Notes: generated from the sequence alone by a model not told the origin. DNA of 64,000 bases from Streptomyces xanthii (GCF_014621695.1 NZ_CP061281.1:3100001-3164000); one strand, 5' to 3'; positions 16,310-28,493 are shown, numbered from the stretch's first letter. Program-made: numbers and translations.

Positions 16310-17434
16310 TCAGCGGCGGTGCTGGGAGTCCGCCACCGTGACCTCGACGCGCTGGAACTCCTTGAGTTCGCTGTAGCCGGTCGTGGCCATCGCGCGCTTG
16401 AGGGCGCCGAAGAAGTTCATCGAGCCGTCGGGGGTGTGCGACGGGCCCGTGAGGACCTCCTCCGTGGTGCCGACCGTGCCGAGGTCGACCTTCTTGCCGC
16501 GCGGCACGTCCTCGTGGACGGCCTCCATGCCCCAGTGGTGACCGCGGCCCGGCGCGTCCGTCGCGCGGGCGAGCGGCGAGCCCATCATCACGGCGTCGGC
16601 GCCGCAGGCGATGGCCTTGGGCAGGTCGCCGGACCAGCCCACGCCGCCGTCGGCGATGACGTGCACGTAGCGGCCGCCGGACTCGTCCATGTAGTCGCGG
16701 CGCGCGGCGGCGACGTCGGCCACCGCGGTGGCCATCGGGACCTGGATGCCCAGCACGTTGCGCGTGGTGTGCGCGGCGCCGCCGCCGAAGCCGACGAGGA
16801 CACCGGCCGCGCCGGTCCGCATCAGGTGCAGCGCGGCCGTGTACGTGGCGCAGCCGCCGACGATGACCGGCACGTCCAGCTCGTAGATGAACTGCTTCAG
16901 GTTCAGCGGCTCGGCGGCACCGGAGACGTGCTCGGCCGAGACCGTCGTGCCGCGGATGATGAACAGGTCGACGCCCGCGTCCACCACGGCCTTGGAGAAC
17001 TCGGCGGTGCGCTGCGGGGAGAGCGCGGCGGCGGTGACGACACCGGAGTCGCGCACCTCCTTGATGCGCTGCTTGATCAGGTCGGCCTGGATCGGTGCCG
17101 AGTAGATCTCCTGGAGGCGGCGCGTGGCGGTCTCCGGGTCCAGCTCCGTGATCTCGTCGAGCAGCGGCTGCGGGTCCTCGTACCGGGTCCACAGACCCTC
17201 GAGGTTCAGCACGCCGAGGCCGCCGAGCTCGCCGATGCGGATGGCGGTGGCGGGCGAGACGACGGAGTCCATGGGCGCCGCGAGGAACGGCAGCTCGAAG
17301 CGGTAGGCGTCGATCTGCCAGGCGATCGAGACCTCCTTCGGGTCGCGGGTGCGCCGGCTCGGCACGACGGCGATGTCGTCGAAGGCGTACGCGCGGCGGC
17401 CGCGCTTGCCGCGCCCGATCTCGATCTCAGTCAC
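16310..17434 (-). CDS. guaB3: GuaB3 family IMP dehydrogenase-related protein
   Basis: 374 residues, a TIM-barrel protein of the IMPDH/GMP reductase superfamily without the CBS domain pair of true GuaB. The N-terminal FDDIAVVPSRRTRD, the central GGCATYTAALHLMRTGAAGVLVG and VIADGGVGWSGDLPKAIACGADAVMMGSPLA (in part) match the family. The loop that holds the catalytic Cys in IMPDH (GSICTT) reads GAAHTTR, with His in the Cys position. That agrees with what I recall of actinobacterial GuaB3 proteins and argues against ordinary IMPDH chemistry; its true role is unsettled. It lies just downstream of guaB on the same strand, a conserved pairing in actinobacteria. Confidence 0.93.
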   Translation of the reverse strand: MTEIEIGRGKRGRRAYAFDDIAVVPSRRTRDPKEVSIAWQIDAYRFELPFLAAPMDSVVSPATAIRIGELGGLGVLNLEGLWTRYEDPQPLLDEITELDPETATRRLQEIYSAPIQADLIKQRIKEVRDSGVVTAAALSPQRTAEFSKAVVDAGVDLFIIRGTTVSAEHVSGAAEPLNLKQFIYELDVPVIVGGCATYTAALHLMRTGAAGVLVGFGGGAAHTTRNVLGIQVPMATAVADVAAARRDYMDESGGRYVHVIADGGVGWSGDLPKAIACGADAVMMGSPLARATDAPGRGHHWGMEAVHEDVPRGKKVDLGTVGTTEEVLTGPSHTPDGSMNFFGALKRAMATTGYSELKEFQRVEVTVADSQHRR

Positions 17435-17488
17435 GTTGTGGGGCCTTTCCCTCTTGGTCTGCGCGTACCAGTATCCCCGACACGCGCG

Positions 17489-17525
17489 TGAGGGGCGGCC
17501 CCGGAGTGTCCGGGACCGCCCCTCA
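17489..17525. terminator. Terminator hairpin between guaB and guaB3
   Basis: Sixteen-base arms beginning TGAGGGGCGG with one mismatch around a five-base loop, 12 bases past the guaB stop. It suggests guaB transcripts at least partly end before guaB3. Confidence 0.75.
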
Positions 17526-17536
17526 TGGGCGTACGG

Positions 17537-19084
<1,548 letters not shown>

Positions 19085-19192
19085 CTAACGGGAACAGGAC
19101 CCGTCTCATTCCACGAGCAAGATCATCGGCAGACTTTGTACGTTCACACGTCTGCCACGGAGGTCGTGCGCCACCTGGCCGCTACGGCCGGA

Positions 19193-19885
19193 TCACTGCT
19201 CCGCCAGGGCCCGCAGGCGGCTGAGCGCGCGGTGCTGGGCGACCCGGACGGCGCCGGGTGACATGCCCAACATCTGCCCGGTCTCCTCCGCGGTGAGCCC
19301 GACGGCGATGCGCAGCAGGAGCAGCTCCCGCTGGTTCTCCGGAAGGTTGGCGAGCAGTTTCTTCGCCCATGCGGCGTCACTGCTGAGCAGCGCGCGCTCC
19401 TCCGGGCCGAGCGAGTCGTCGGGCCGCTCGGGCATCTCGTCGGAGGGCACGGCCGTGGACCCGGGCCCGCGCATGGCCGCGCGCTGCAGGTCGGCGACCT
19501 TGTGCGCGGCGATGGCGAAGACGAAGGCCTCGAAGGGCCGGCCGGTGTCCTTGTAGCGCGGCAGGGCGAGGAGCACCGCGACGCAGACTTCCTGCGCCAG
19601 GTCCTCCACGAAGTGCCGCGCGTCCCCCGGGAGCCGCGACAGCCGCGTGCGGCAGTAGCGGATGGCCAGGGGATGGACGTGCGCGAGCAGATCGTGCGTG
19701 GCCTGCTCGTCGCCGTCGACGGCGCGGCCGACGAGTGTGCCGATGCCCCCCTGAGGGGTCACTGTCTCGTCGTCGCGCATCGATCCATGGTGCCCTGCCG
19801 AGGCGCGGTCCGCGGCACCGCGCCCCTGGTTGTGCACCGAAGCGTTATGGACAGAAGCGTCATGGACAGGTGCGCCGGAACTCAT
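19193..19885 (-). CDS. shbA: ECF-like RNA polymerase sigma factor, ShbA/SigD type
   Basis: 230 residues from the ATG at 19885 (AGGGGAGGG eight bases upstream); an ATG at 19780 (MRDDETV) would remove a His/Ser/Asp tail and give 195 residues, which may be the real form. Sigma region 2 is at [20 protein letters not shown] through [17 protein letters not shown]; region 4 has [25 protein letters not shown] and [17 protein letters not shown]. Position between guaB and bldM, and sequence, match ShbA, the sigma factor known in S. griseus to drive hrdB, the main sigma gene. No anti-sigma gene is adjacent. The extended tail includes repeats of Ser-Val-His-Asn. Confidence 0.88.
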   Translation of the reverse strand: MSSGAPVHDASVHNASVHNQGRGAADRASAGHHGSMRDDETVTPQGGIGTLVGRAVDGDEQATHDLLAHVHPLAIRYCRTRLSRLPGDARHFVEDLAQEVCVAVLLALPRYKDTGRPFEAFVFAIAAHKVADLQRAAMRGPGSTAVPSDEMPERPDDSLGPEERALLSSDAAWAKKLLANLPENQRELLLLRIAVGLTAEETGQMLGMSPGAVRVAQHRALSRLRALAEQ

Positions 19886-20039
19886 CTCCTGCGCCCTCCC
19901 CTCTCGCTGACCCTGTTCGCCCGACTCGTCGTCCCCGAGGAACTCCACACATCAAGGATGCGGCATCCGACGCGAAACGAGACAGCGACGCCCACGCCGT
20001 CGTCTTCCGGGGGGTGCGACCTGCGTCCCCGAGAGCGCA

Positions 20040-20115
20040 CGAAGTGTGCCTTCAGGGGCGCGGGGCCGTATCCGTCAGCGACTCCGCCGCGGGGCGCGAC
20101 CAGCCACAACGGCGC
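20040..20115. repeat. Intergenic repeat, family A (diverged copy)
   Basis: Contains CTTCAGGGGCGCGGGG and, further on, GCGCGACCAGCCACAACGG, both shared with other family A copies in this window. A hairpin of partly paired arms around GAA precedes it. It lies just past the 3' end of bldM. Confidence 0.65.
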
Positions 20116-20154
20116 AGTCGGCCGCGAGACTCGAGTCAGCACCCCCACTGGGCG

Positions 20155-20766
20155 TTATCGGACGAGCCCCCACCGGAACCCGAGCGCGACCGCGTGGGCC
20201 CGGTCGGAGGCGCCCAGCTTCTTGAACAAGCGCCGGGCGTGCGTCTTCACGGTGTCCTCGGAGAGGAAGAGCTCGCGCCCGATCTCCGCGTTGGACCGCC
20301 CGTGGCTCATCCCCTCGAGCACCTGGATCTCGCGCGCGGTGAGCGTGGGCGCGGCGCCCATCTCGGCCGAACGGAGCCGGCGCGGGGCGAGCCGCCACGT
20401 CGGGTCGGCGAGCGCCTGCGTCACCGTGGCCCGCAGTTCGGCGCGCGAGGCGTCCTTGTGCAGGTACCCACGGGCACCGGCGGCGACCGCGAGGGCCACA
20501 CCGTCCAGGTCCTCGGCCACGGTGAGCATGATGATGCGCGCACCGGGGTCGGCGGACAGCAGCCGCCGGACCGTCTCGACGCCGCCCAGACCGGGCATGC
20601 GTACGTCCATCAGAATCAGGTCCGAGCGGTCGGCGCCCCAGCGGCGGAGGACTTCCTCGCCGTTGGCCGCGGTCGTCACGCGCTCGACGCCGGGCACGGT
20701 CGCGACCGCGCGGCGGAGCGCCTCTCGGGCAAGCGGGGAGTCGTCGCAGACGAGGACGGATGTCAT
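20155..20766 (-). CDS. bldM: Response regulator BldM
   Basis: 203 residues: receiver domain (1-120) and LuxR/FixJ-type DNA-binding domain (about 138-203, LTAREIQVLEGMSHGRSN, LFLSEDTVKTHARRLFKK). The receiver keeps the acidic pocket DD at 8-9, Asp54 (LILMDVRMPG) and Lys in YLHKD. No sensor kinase is adjacent, so it is an orphan regulator. In Streptomyces, BldM is needed for aerial growth and sporulation and acts as a homodimer or with WhiI; identity rests on sequence and on the whiD neighbour. It is transcribed divergently from whiD. No unusual start: ATG at 20766. Confidence 0.95.
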   Translation of the reverse strand: MTSVLVCDDSPLAREALRRAVATVPGVERVTTAANGEEVLRRWGADRSDLILMDVRMPGLGGVETVRRLLSADPGARIIMLTVAEDLDGVALAVAAGARGYLHKDASRAELRATVTQALADPTWRLAPRRLRSAEMGAAPTLTAREIQVLEGMSHGRSNAEIGRELFLSEDTVKTHARRLFKKLGASDRAHAVALGFRWGLVR

Positions 20767-21158
20767 GACCGTCCTCCGCAGCTGATGCGCGTCACCTTGA
20801 GCCTCCAGGCTGGTACGAAATCGTCACCTGTGCGGTCCACACTCTCCGAGCGATCCGGACGTCTGCCCGAGCGCTCGGTGTAGCAACCGCCTCCGCACTC
20901 TCAACGACGGTCACCCGAAAGAGTTACGGGTCGGACGGCCTGGTTCGGCACTCTACGTGAGGGGGCGCACACGGCAAGGGCAGCGCGGCGTACTCACAAG
21001 GTTTCCCCACAACCTATGCCCCATTCGGCCGCTTTTCTTCCCATCCGCTGGTGTCTGTAGCTAGATTCTCAATGAGTCATATTTTCATCTCCTTAGACAG
21101 TAGATGTACGGTCATGGGCACCGTATCCGCGTCACAACGGCTACAAGGGGACAACGCA
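20767..21158. other. bldM/whiD divergent regulatory region
   Basis: 392 bp between two developmental genes read in opposite directions. The half nearer whiD (about 21040-21110) is unusually A/T-rich for this genome (ATGAGTCATATTTTCATC and surroundings), as expected for complex developmental promoters. I could not assign individual sigma-factor sites with confidence. Confidence 0.6.
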
Positions 21159-21500
21159 ATGGCAGATTTCTCCCGCCTTCCCGGACCGAACGCAGATCTG
21201 TGGGACTGGCAGCTCCTCGCGGCCTGCCGCGGGGTCGACAGCTCGCTCTTCTTTCACCCGGAGGGCGAGCGGGGGGCGGCGCGCAGCGCCCGTGAGAACT
21301 CGGCCAAAGAGGTGTGCATGAGGTGCCCCGTACGCGCAGAATGCGCAGCTCACGCGCTACAGGTGCGTGAGCCGTACGGCGTGTGGGGCGGCTTGACCGA
21401 GGACGAACGCGAAGAACTCATGGGACGGGCGCGCAACCGGCTCGTCACGGCGTCGGCGGGGGGTGCGGGGCGCCCGGCGACCAGTTCGGCCGGTCACTGA
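21159..21500 (+). CDS. whiD: WhiB-family iron-sulfur regulator WhiD
   Basis: 113 residues from the ATG at 21159, with AAGGGG eight bases upstream. Four Cys ligands are at 23, 53, 56 and 62 (C-x29-C-x2-C-x5-C), the pattern for a [4Fe-4S] cluster, followed by YGVWGGLTEDERE, the turn that contacts the main sigma factor. The N-terminal LPGPNADLWDWQLLAACRG closely resembles mycobacterial WhiB3 as I remember it. In Streptomyces, WhiD is required late in sporulation for spore maturation. It is divergent from bldM, as in S. coelicolor. The Gly/Ala/Ser-rich tail after residue 95 is probably disordered. Confidence 0.94.
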   Translation: MADFSRLPGPNADLWDWQLLAACRGVDSSLFFHPEGERGAARSARENSAKEVCMRCPVRAECAAHALQVREPYGVWGGLTEDEREELMGRARNRLVTASAGGAGRPATSSAGH

Positions 21501-21544
21501 AGGACTGCCGAGGACCACTGAAGGAACGTTTTTGCACACCGGAC

Positions 21545-21586
21545 GGGCCTGGGCGCGCTGCGGCGCGCCCGGGCCCGCGGTGTTTT
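21545..21586. terminator. Bidirectional terminator with short T-run
   Basis: Fourteen-base arms (GGGCCTGGGCGCGC and its near complement, one mismatch) around TGCG, followed by TGTTTT. It lies between whiD and the convergent LysR gene. Confidence 0.78.
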
Positions 21587-21601
21587 CCGCGCGCCGGCGG
21601 A

Positions 21602-22498
21602 TCAGCGCGTGGCGGCCTTCGCCAGATGATCGAGCGTCGCCGCGACGGCCGGCACCTGGGCCAGATCCGGCAGGGTGAGAGCGACGATCTCGCGCCGCAC
21701 GGGCGGCTCCACCGTCACTGTGCGTGCACCCTTGGGCCGAACAGACTCGATGGCCAGTTCGGGCAGGACCGCCACGCCGAGGCCCGCGCCGACGAGTCCG
21801 ACCACGGCCGGATAGTCGTCCGTCGCGAAGTCGATGCGCGGGGTGAAGCCCGCGCCCCGGCACACCTCCACCAGCTGGCGGCGGCACCGGGGGCAGCCCG
21901 CGATCCACGGTTCGTCGGCGAACGCGTCGATGGTCACCGAGCCCGCGCCGGCCAGCGCGTGCGCCTCGGGCACCAGGCCCACGAGCCGGTCGGCCAGCAG
22001 CGGCCGCACGACGAGGTCGTCCCACTCCTCCTGGGCCTGCGCCCCCTCATATCGGAAGGCGAGCGCCACGTCGCAGTCGCCCTCGCGCAGCATCTCCACC
22101 GAGCGCGGCGGTTCGGCCTCGACCAGGGACACGCGCGTGCCGGGGTGCTCGGCGCGCAGGGCGGCCAGCGCGGTCGGCACCAGCGTCGAGCTGCCGCTGG
22201 GGAAGGAGACGAGCCGGACCCGGCCGGCGCGCAGGCCCGCGATCGCGGCGACCTCCTCCTCGGCGGCCGTGAGCCCGGCGAGGATGCCCGCCGCGTGCCG
22301 TACGAGGGCCTCGCCGGCCTGGGTCAGGCGCATCTCGCGGCCGGTGCGGATGAGCAGCGGGGTGCCGGCCGAGGACTCCAGGGCCTTCATCTGCTGACTG
22401 ACCGCGGGCTGGGTGCAGCCCAGTTCGCGGGCCGCGGCGGAGAAGGAGCCGGTGGCGGCGACGGCGCGCAGGACACGGAGATGACGGGCCTCGATCAT
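21602..22498 (-). CDS. LysR-family transcriptional regulator
   Basis: 298 residues, usual LysR length. An N-terminal winged helix-turn-helix (about 15-45, FSAAARELGCTQPAVSQQMK) is followed by a substrate-binding domain with two alpha/beta lobes (VRLVSFPSGSSTLVPTALAALR, later DDYPAVVGLVGAGLGVAVLPELA). It is divergent from the MOSC gene with an 82-base gap, the classic arrangement for a LysR regulator and its target. The effector cannot be read from sequence. Confidence 0.93.
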   Translation of the reverse strand: MIEARHLRVLRAVAATGSFSAAARELGCTQPAVSQQMKALESSAGTPLLIRTGREMRLTQAGEALVRHAAGILAGLTAAEEEVAAIAGLRAGRVRLVSFPSGSSTLVPTALAALRAEHPGTRVSLVEAEPPRSVEMLREGDCDVALAFRYEGAQAQEEWDDLVVRPLLADRLVGLVPEAHALAGAGSVTIDAFADEPWIAGCPRCRRQLVEVCRGAGFTPRIDFATDDYPAVVGLVGAGLGVAVLPELAIESVRPKGARTVTVEPPVRREIVALTLPDLAQVPAVAATLDHLAKAATR

Positions 22499-22580
22499 TC
22501 CTCAAGCATAAGCGGAGCTTGGGGTCCGCGCTGATTAATGCATGGCGGCTTTGGAGCGGGGTCCCGTAGCGTGCGCTGTC

Positions 22581-23261
22581 ATGAAGCTTCTGTCTCTCAA
22601 TCTGGGCCGCCCCGTGGCCGTGGAGTACACCGATCAGGCCGAGGGCGTGACCGGCATCGACAAGCGGCCCGTGGAGGGGCCCGTCCGGGTGGCGGCGCCC
22701 GGCGAGCGCGGGGTCGGCGGGAGCGGCCTGGCCGGCGACGCGGTGTGCGACCTGCGCCATCACGGCGGCGACCACCAGGCCGTGTACGCGTTCGCACGCG
22801 AGGACCTGGACGGCTGGGAGCGGGCGCTCGGCCGGACGCTGCCGAGCGGCTGCTTCGGCGAGAACCTCACGACGGAGGGCGTCGACGTGTCGGGCGCCCT
22901 GATCGGCGAGCGCTGGCGGGTCGGCCCCGACCTGCTCCTCGAGGTGGCCTCGGGCCGTATCCCGTGCCGCACGTTCCAGGGGCACCTGGGTGAGCAGGGC
23001 TGGGTCAAGCGGTTCACGCAGGAGGGGGCGCCGGGGGCGTACCTGCGGGTGATCGAGCCGGGTGAGATCCGGGCCGGGGACGCGATCGAGGTCGTGCACC
23101 GGCCGGAGCACGAGGTGACCGTGGCCTTGCAGTTCCGCGCGGTGACGGTCGAACGGGCGCTGCTGCCAAGGGTGTTGGCGGCCGGTGACGCGCTGAGCCC
23201 CGACACCGCGCGGGCGGCGCGCGAGTACGTCGCCAAGTACGGCTCGGGGAACGCCTCTTGA
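22581..23261 (+). CDS. MOSC domain protein, YiiM-like
   Basis: 226 residues from the ATG at 22581. MOSC domains bind molybdenum cofactor sulfide or act on N-hydroxylated compounds (as in YiiM/YcbX). The conserved Cys lies in SGRIPCRTFQGHLG, and DLRHHGGDHQAVYAFAREDL and CFGENLTTEG are family signatures. A C-terminal helical tail follows (RALLPRVLAAGDALSPDTARAAREY), as in YiiM. No N-terminal beta-barrel (MOSC_N) or ferredoxin part. Probably controlled by the divergent LysR regulator. The substrate is unknown. Confidence 0.9.
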   Translation: MKLLSLNLGRPVAVEYTDQAEGVTGIDKRPVEGPVRVAAPGERGVGGSGLAGDAVCDLRHHGGDHQAVYAFAREDLDGWERALGRTLPSGCFGENLTTEGVDVSGALIGERWRVGPDLLLEVASGRIPCRTFQGHLGEQGWVKRFTQEGAPGAYLRVIEPGEIRAGDAIEVVHRPEHEVTVALQFRAVTVERALLPRVLAAGDALSPDTARAAREYVAKYGSGNAS

Positions 23262-23372
23262 GCCGGGGCGCCTCTTAAGGGAGAACCCGGCCGGGGGCGA
23301 GGGCGGGGATCGGGGTCGGCTCCGGGGCCGTCCCCGATGTGCCGGGACCGGCCCCGACGGGACGCTCGACGC

Positions 23373-24929
23373 ATGGCCCACACCGACCGAAAGACCCCCG
23401 GCAGGCGCCGCCTGCGCCGTGTCCTCACCGTCCTCGGCTCCGTCGTCGCCGTCCTCGCCCTCGCCGTCGGCGCGGGGGTGTGGTGGCTGTGGTCCGACGC
23501 GAAGGTGACGACGGCCGGCCGGACGGCGTTCACGAACGAGCTGGCGATCCCGCCGCTCGCGGAGTCGCACGTCGACGAGAAGACCGGGCGGCGCGTCTTC
23601 GACCTGCGGATGCAGGCGGGCGAGACCGAGTTCCGTCCCGGCCGCAAGACGCCGACCTGGGGCTTCAACGGGAACTACCTGGGCCCCACGCTGCGCGCGA
23701 AGCGCGGCGAACGGGTCGAGGTCCGGGTCCGCAACTCCCTCGACGAGGCCTCCACCGTCCACTGGCACGGCATGCACCTGCCCGCCCGGATGGACGGCGG
23801 CCCGCACCAGATGGTCGAGCCCGGCGCCCGCTGGTCGCCGAACTGGCGGATCGACCAGCCCGCGGCCACCCTCTGGTACCACCCGCATCCGCACGGGAAG
23901 ACGGAACGGCACGTGCAGCGCGGGCTCGCCGGCATGTTCCTGCTGGACGACGAGAACAGCGAGCGGCTCGCGCTGCCGAAGCGGTACGGGGTCGACGACC
24001 TGCCGGTCGTGGTGCAGGACGTGAAGTTCGACGGGGACCGCTTCGACCACGGCCACGGCCTGATGCAGAACATCGGCTTCCTCGGCGACCGCACGATGGT
24101 CAACGGCACTCTGGACCCGTACCGGGTGGTGCGCGACGAGCGCGTACGGCTGCGCCTCCTGAACGCCTCGACCGCGCGCACGTACGACTTCGGCTTCGCC
24201 GACGGCCGCGAGGTCGCCCTTGTCGGCACCGACGGCGGGCTCCTGGAGCGGCCGGTGGCCGAGGACCGGGTGCGGCTCTCGCCCGGTGAGCGGGCCGAGG
24301 TCGTGGTGCGGATGCGGGCCGGGGAGCGGGCGGTGCTGCGCGGCTTCCCGCTGGACAGCGGCTACGGGGACGCCTGGCAGAAGCGGTTCGCGGGCGGCGA
24401 CGACTCGTTCGACGTACTGCAGCTGCGCGCCGCGCGCACCCTGCGCCCCTCCCCCGGCGTCCCGGCGAAACTCGCCGGGCAGGAACTGCCCGACCCCGCG
24501 GACGCCGTGCGCGAGCGGCACTTCGAGCTGAAGATGAGCGGGATCAACGGCCGCTCGATGGAGATGGACCGCGTGGACGCCACGGTCACCCGGGGCACGA
24601 CCGAGGTCTGGACGGTCCGCAACGAGAACGGCATGCCGCACAACTTCCATGTGCACGACGTGCAGTTCAGGGTCGTATCGGTGAACGGGGCCAGGCCGCC
24701 CGCCGCCCTGCGCGGCCGCAAGGACACGATCCTCGTCCCCAGCGGTACGACGATGAAGATCGCCCTGCGCTTCGACGGCGGGCCCGAATTCGCCGACCCC
24801 GACACGCCGTTCATGTACCACTGCCATCTGCTGTACCACGAGGACGGCGGAATGATGGGCCAGTTCGTGGTCGTCGACCGGGGCGGCCGGGCCGGTACGC
24901 CGAAGGGCGGCGGGCACGCGGGGCACTGA
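23373..24929 (+). CDS. Multicopper oxidase, membrane-anchored or exported
   Basis: 518 residues. A basic N-terminus (RKTPGRRRLRR) precedes a hydrophobic helix of about 25 residues that may be an uncleaved anchor or signal. Three cupredoxin domains follow with all four copper motifs: HWHGMH, HPHPHG, HNFHVHDVQF and HCHLLYHEDGGMMGQF, so type 1 and trinuclear centres look complete. The final Met (EDGGMM) is the axial type 1 ligand region. It likely oxidises metal ions or phenolic compounds outside the membrane, as in CueO/SpoA-type enzymes. It follows the MOSC gene by 111 bases; the SDR gene begins 20 bases later. Start ATG at 23373 has only a weak ribosome site. Confidence 0.94.
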   Translation: MAHTDRKTPGRRRLRRVLTVLGSVVAVLALAVGAGVWWLWSDAKVTTAGRTAFTNELAIPPLAESHVDEKTGRRVFDLRMQAGETEFRPGRKTPTWGFNGNYLGPTLRAKRGERVEVRVRNSLDEASTVHWHGMHLPARMDGGPHQMVEPGARWSPNWRIDQPAATLWYHPHPHGKTERHVQRGLAGMFLLDDENSERLALPKRYGVDDLPVVVQDVKFDGDRFDHGHGLMQNIGFLGDRTMVNGTLDPYRVVRDERVRLRLLNASTARTYDFGFADGREVALVGTDGGLLERPVAEDRVRLSPGERAEVVVRMRAGERAVLRGFPLDSGYGDAWQKRFAGGDDSFDVLQLRAARTLRPSPGVPAKLAGQELPDPADAVRERHFELKMSGINGRSMEMDRVDATVTRGTTEVWTVRNENGMPHNFHVHDVQFRVVSVNGARPPAALRGRKDTILVPSGTTMKIALRFDGGPEFADPDTPFMYHCHLLYHEDGGMMGQFVVVDRGGRAGTPKGGGHAGH

Positions 24930-24949
24930 TCGCTCACTACCCTTGCCCC

Positions 24950-25723
24950 ATGACTACGGCACTGATCACCGGATCCACCGCGGGCATCGGCGCCGCGTTC
25001 GCCAGGCGCCTCGCCGCCGACGGCCACAACCTGGTCCTCGTGGCGCGCGACACGAAGCGGCTCCGGGAGCAGGCCACCGAACTGCACGACGGGCACGGCA
25101 TCGAGGCCGAGGTCCTCCCGGCCGACCTGTCGACGGACGAGGGGATCGCGGCGGTCGAGGAGCGGCTGCGCAACCGCCGCTCCCCCGTCGACCTCCTCGT
25201 CAACAACGCGGGGTTCGGCAACAAGGGCCGTTACCTCGACGTCCCGATGGCCGACGAGCTGACGATGCTGAAGGTGCACATCGAGGCGGTCCTGCGGCTG
25301 ACCTCGGCGGCGACCGAGTCGATGCGGGAGCGCGGACGCGGCGGCGTGATCAACGTGGCGTCGGTCGCCGCGTTCGTCCCGCGCGGCACCTACGGGGCGT
25401 CCAAGGCGTGGGTCGTGCAGTTCACGCAGGGCGCGGCGAAGGACCTGGCCGGCAGCGGCGTCCGTCTGATGGCGCTGTGCCCCGGCTTCGTACGGACGGA
25501 GTTCCACGAGCGGGCCGGCATGGGCACGGACAACATCCCGAAGTGGATGTGGCTCGACGCGGACAAGCTGGTCGCGGCGGCCCTGACCGACCTCTCCCGC
25601 GACAAGACCCTCTCCATCCCCGACCCCCGCTACAAGGCGCTGATGGGCGTGGTGAAGCTGACCCCCCGCCCCCTCCTCGGCGGCCTCACGTCCCGGACGG
25701 GGCGCAAGTACGGGCCTCAGTAG
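24950..25723 (+). CDS. Short-chain dehydrogenase/reductase
   Basis: 257 residues, a classical SDR of the DltE/YqjQ type. The cofactor motif TGSTAGIGAAFA is at about 7-18, NNAGF follows, and the catalytic residues appear as Ser in NVASVAAF and YGASK. LVARDT after the second strand (Arg after beta-2) suggests NADP(H). C-terminal residues are basic. It starts 20 bases after the multicopper oxidase and is probably in the same transcript. Substrate unknown. The stop codon directly abuts the stop of the convergent methyltransferase. Confidence 0.93.
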   Translation: MTTALITGSTAGIGAAFARRLAADGHNLVLVARDTKRLREQATELHDGHGIEAEVLPADLSTDEGIAAVEERLRNRRSPVDLLVNNAGFGNKGRYLDVPMADELTMLKVHIEAVLRLTSAATESMRERGRGGVINVASVAAFVPRGTYGASKAWVVQFTQGAAKDLAGSGVRLMALCPGFVRTEFHERAGMGTDNIPKWMWLDADKLVAAALTDLSRDKTLSIPDPRYKALMGVVKLTPRPLLGGLTSRTGRKYGPQ

Positions 25724-26158
25724 TCAGGCCCGCGGGAGGGTCAGCTCACGCAGGGGGTCGCCGCCGTCGATGAAGAGGCGGGCCGTCGGGGTGGTGGCCG
25801 CGGCGATGCGGGTGAGGGCCTGGTGGGCCGTCTCCGGGTGGCGGCCGTCCAGGGCGCCGACGCGCACGGCGAAGACGAGATCGTACGGTTCCTCGCCGTC
25901 CAGCAGGACGAAGTCCTCCGCGGCGGCCCGGCGGACCGCGAGGCGGCCGGCGGCGATCTGGGCCGCACCGGCGCGGCGGGCCTGTTCGACGGCGGTGGCG
26001 GAGCGGTCGATCGCCAGGACGAAACCGGTGTCGAGCCGGCCGGCCACGGCGCGGGCGGCGACGCCGGGGCCGCAGCCGATCTCCAGGACGCGGGAGTCGG
26101 GGCGGAGCGGCAGCGCGTCCACGATCGCGGCGAGGCGGGGGGACGGACGCGGGGTCAT
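25724..26158 (-). CDS. Class I SAM-dependent methyltransferase, small
   Basis: 144 residues, shorter than most members (about 200). The SAM-binding motif VLEIGCGPGVAARAVA is at about 24-39; FVLAIDRSATAVEQAR holds the acidic residue of motif II, and YDLVFAVRVGALDG is motif IV. The cap or substrate region is minimal. Its stop codon touches that of the convergent SDR with no spacer, so the two genes' transcripts overlap at their ends. Substrate unknown. Confidence 0.9.
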   Translation of the reverse strand: MTPRPSPRLAAIVDALPLRPDSRVLEIGCGPGVAARAVAGRLDTGFVLAIDRSATAVEQARRAGAAQIAAGRLAVRRAAAEDFVLLDGEEPYDLVFAVRVGALDGRHPETAHQALTRIAAATTPTARLFIDGGDPLRELTLPRA

Positions 26159-26200
26159 GGCATCAGGCTAGGGCGTGTCGCCCTGGTGCGCCGGACGCGC

Positions 26201-26243
26201 CGAGGCCCGGCCCCCCGCTGTGGTGCGGGGAGGCCGGGCCTCG
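26201..26243. terminator. Terminator downstream of groEL
   Basis: Eighteen-base arms starting CGAGGCCCGGCC with one mismatch, loop TGTGGT, lying 18 bases past the groEL stop. Confidence 0.78.
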
Positions 26244-26261
26244 GTCGGGGACCTGGGAGGG

Positions 26262-27899
<1,638 letters not shown>

Positions 27900-28023
27900 T
27901 CAGCCCTCTCGGAAAGCTAGGGGTGATGCTGGGTGGTGAAAAACGAACCGCGCCCCCGACCCCGGCTTCTTACGATGCGGGTGCCAGGGGCGCAAATTCG
28001 AAACAAAGGTGCTGCTTCTCGAC

Positions 28024-28332
28024 TTACTTCTCGACGATCGCGAGGACGTCGCGGGCCGAGAGGACGAGGTACTCGTCACCGTTGTACTTGACCTCGGTGC
28101 CGCCGTACTTGCTGTACAGCACGACGTCGCCGACCTTGACGTCGAGCGGCAGGCGCTCGCCGTTCTCGAAGCGGCCCGGGCCCACGGCGAGGACGGCGCC
28201 CTCCTGGGGCTTCTCCTTCGCGGTGTCCGGAATGACCAGGCCCGAGGCCGTGGTCTGCTCGGCGTCGAGCGGCTGGACCACGATGCGGTCCTCGAGCGGC
28301 TTGATGGCAACCTTGGAGCTGGCGGTCGTCAC
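28024..28332 (-). CDS. groES: Co-chaperonin GroES
   Basis: 102 residues, the normal length. The mobile loop ([21 protein letters not shown]) and the roof strand region are visible. It caps the GroEL ring during ATP-driven folding. ATG at 28332 is preceded by GGGGGAGG nine bases upstream. It leads the groES-groEL1 transcript, with a promoter and two CIRCE operators about 100-170 bases upstream. Confidence 0.97.
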   Translation of the reverse strand: MTTASSKVAIKPLEDRIVVQPLDAEQTTASGLVIPDTAKEKPQEGAVLAVGPGRFENGERLPLDVKVGDVVLYSKYGGTEVKYNGDEYLVLSARDVLAIVEK

Positions 28333-28431
28333 GATCCGACCTCCCCCTTCGGAGATCTCACGGGGTTAACTGTCTGAGGTGGCGACCAGGTGGATCCGTC
28401 GTCGCGGGTGCCGGACCTGCCCGTCGCTGTG

Positions 28432-28458
28432 TTGGCACTCTCCAGTGGTGAGTGCCAG
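28432..28458. promoter_or_regulatory. CIRCE operator 1 (HrcA site)
   Basis: TTGGCACTC, nine bases, GAGTGCCAG: an 8-of-9 base inverted repeat that fits the CIRCE consensus. It lies just downstream of the predicted groES start site. Confidence 0.88.
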
Positions 28459-28463
28459 GGCCG

Positions 28464-28493
28464 AGACTATGACCGGGATTAGCACTCGGTCAA
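28464..28493 (-). promoter_or_regulatory. Predicted groES promoter
   Basis: On the minus strand TTGACC (-35) and TAGTCT (-10) are separated by 18 bases, as for the main vegetative sigma factor. The -35 box overlaps CIRCE operator 2, and the -10 box lies between the two operators, so HrcA binding would block it. Confidence 0.7.

Noticed and set aside
22047..24926. Very long minus-strand open frame across the MOSC and multicopper oxidase genes
   Set aside because: It is the antisense of well-conserved genes in high-GC DNA; its translation shows Arg/His/Ala bias and no domain, while the plus strand has full copper motifs.
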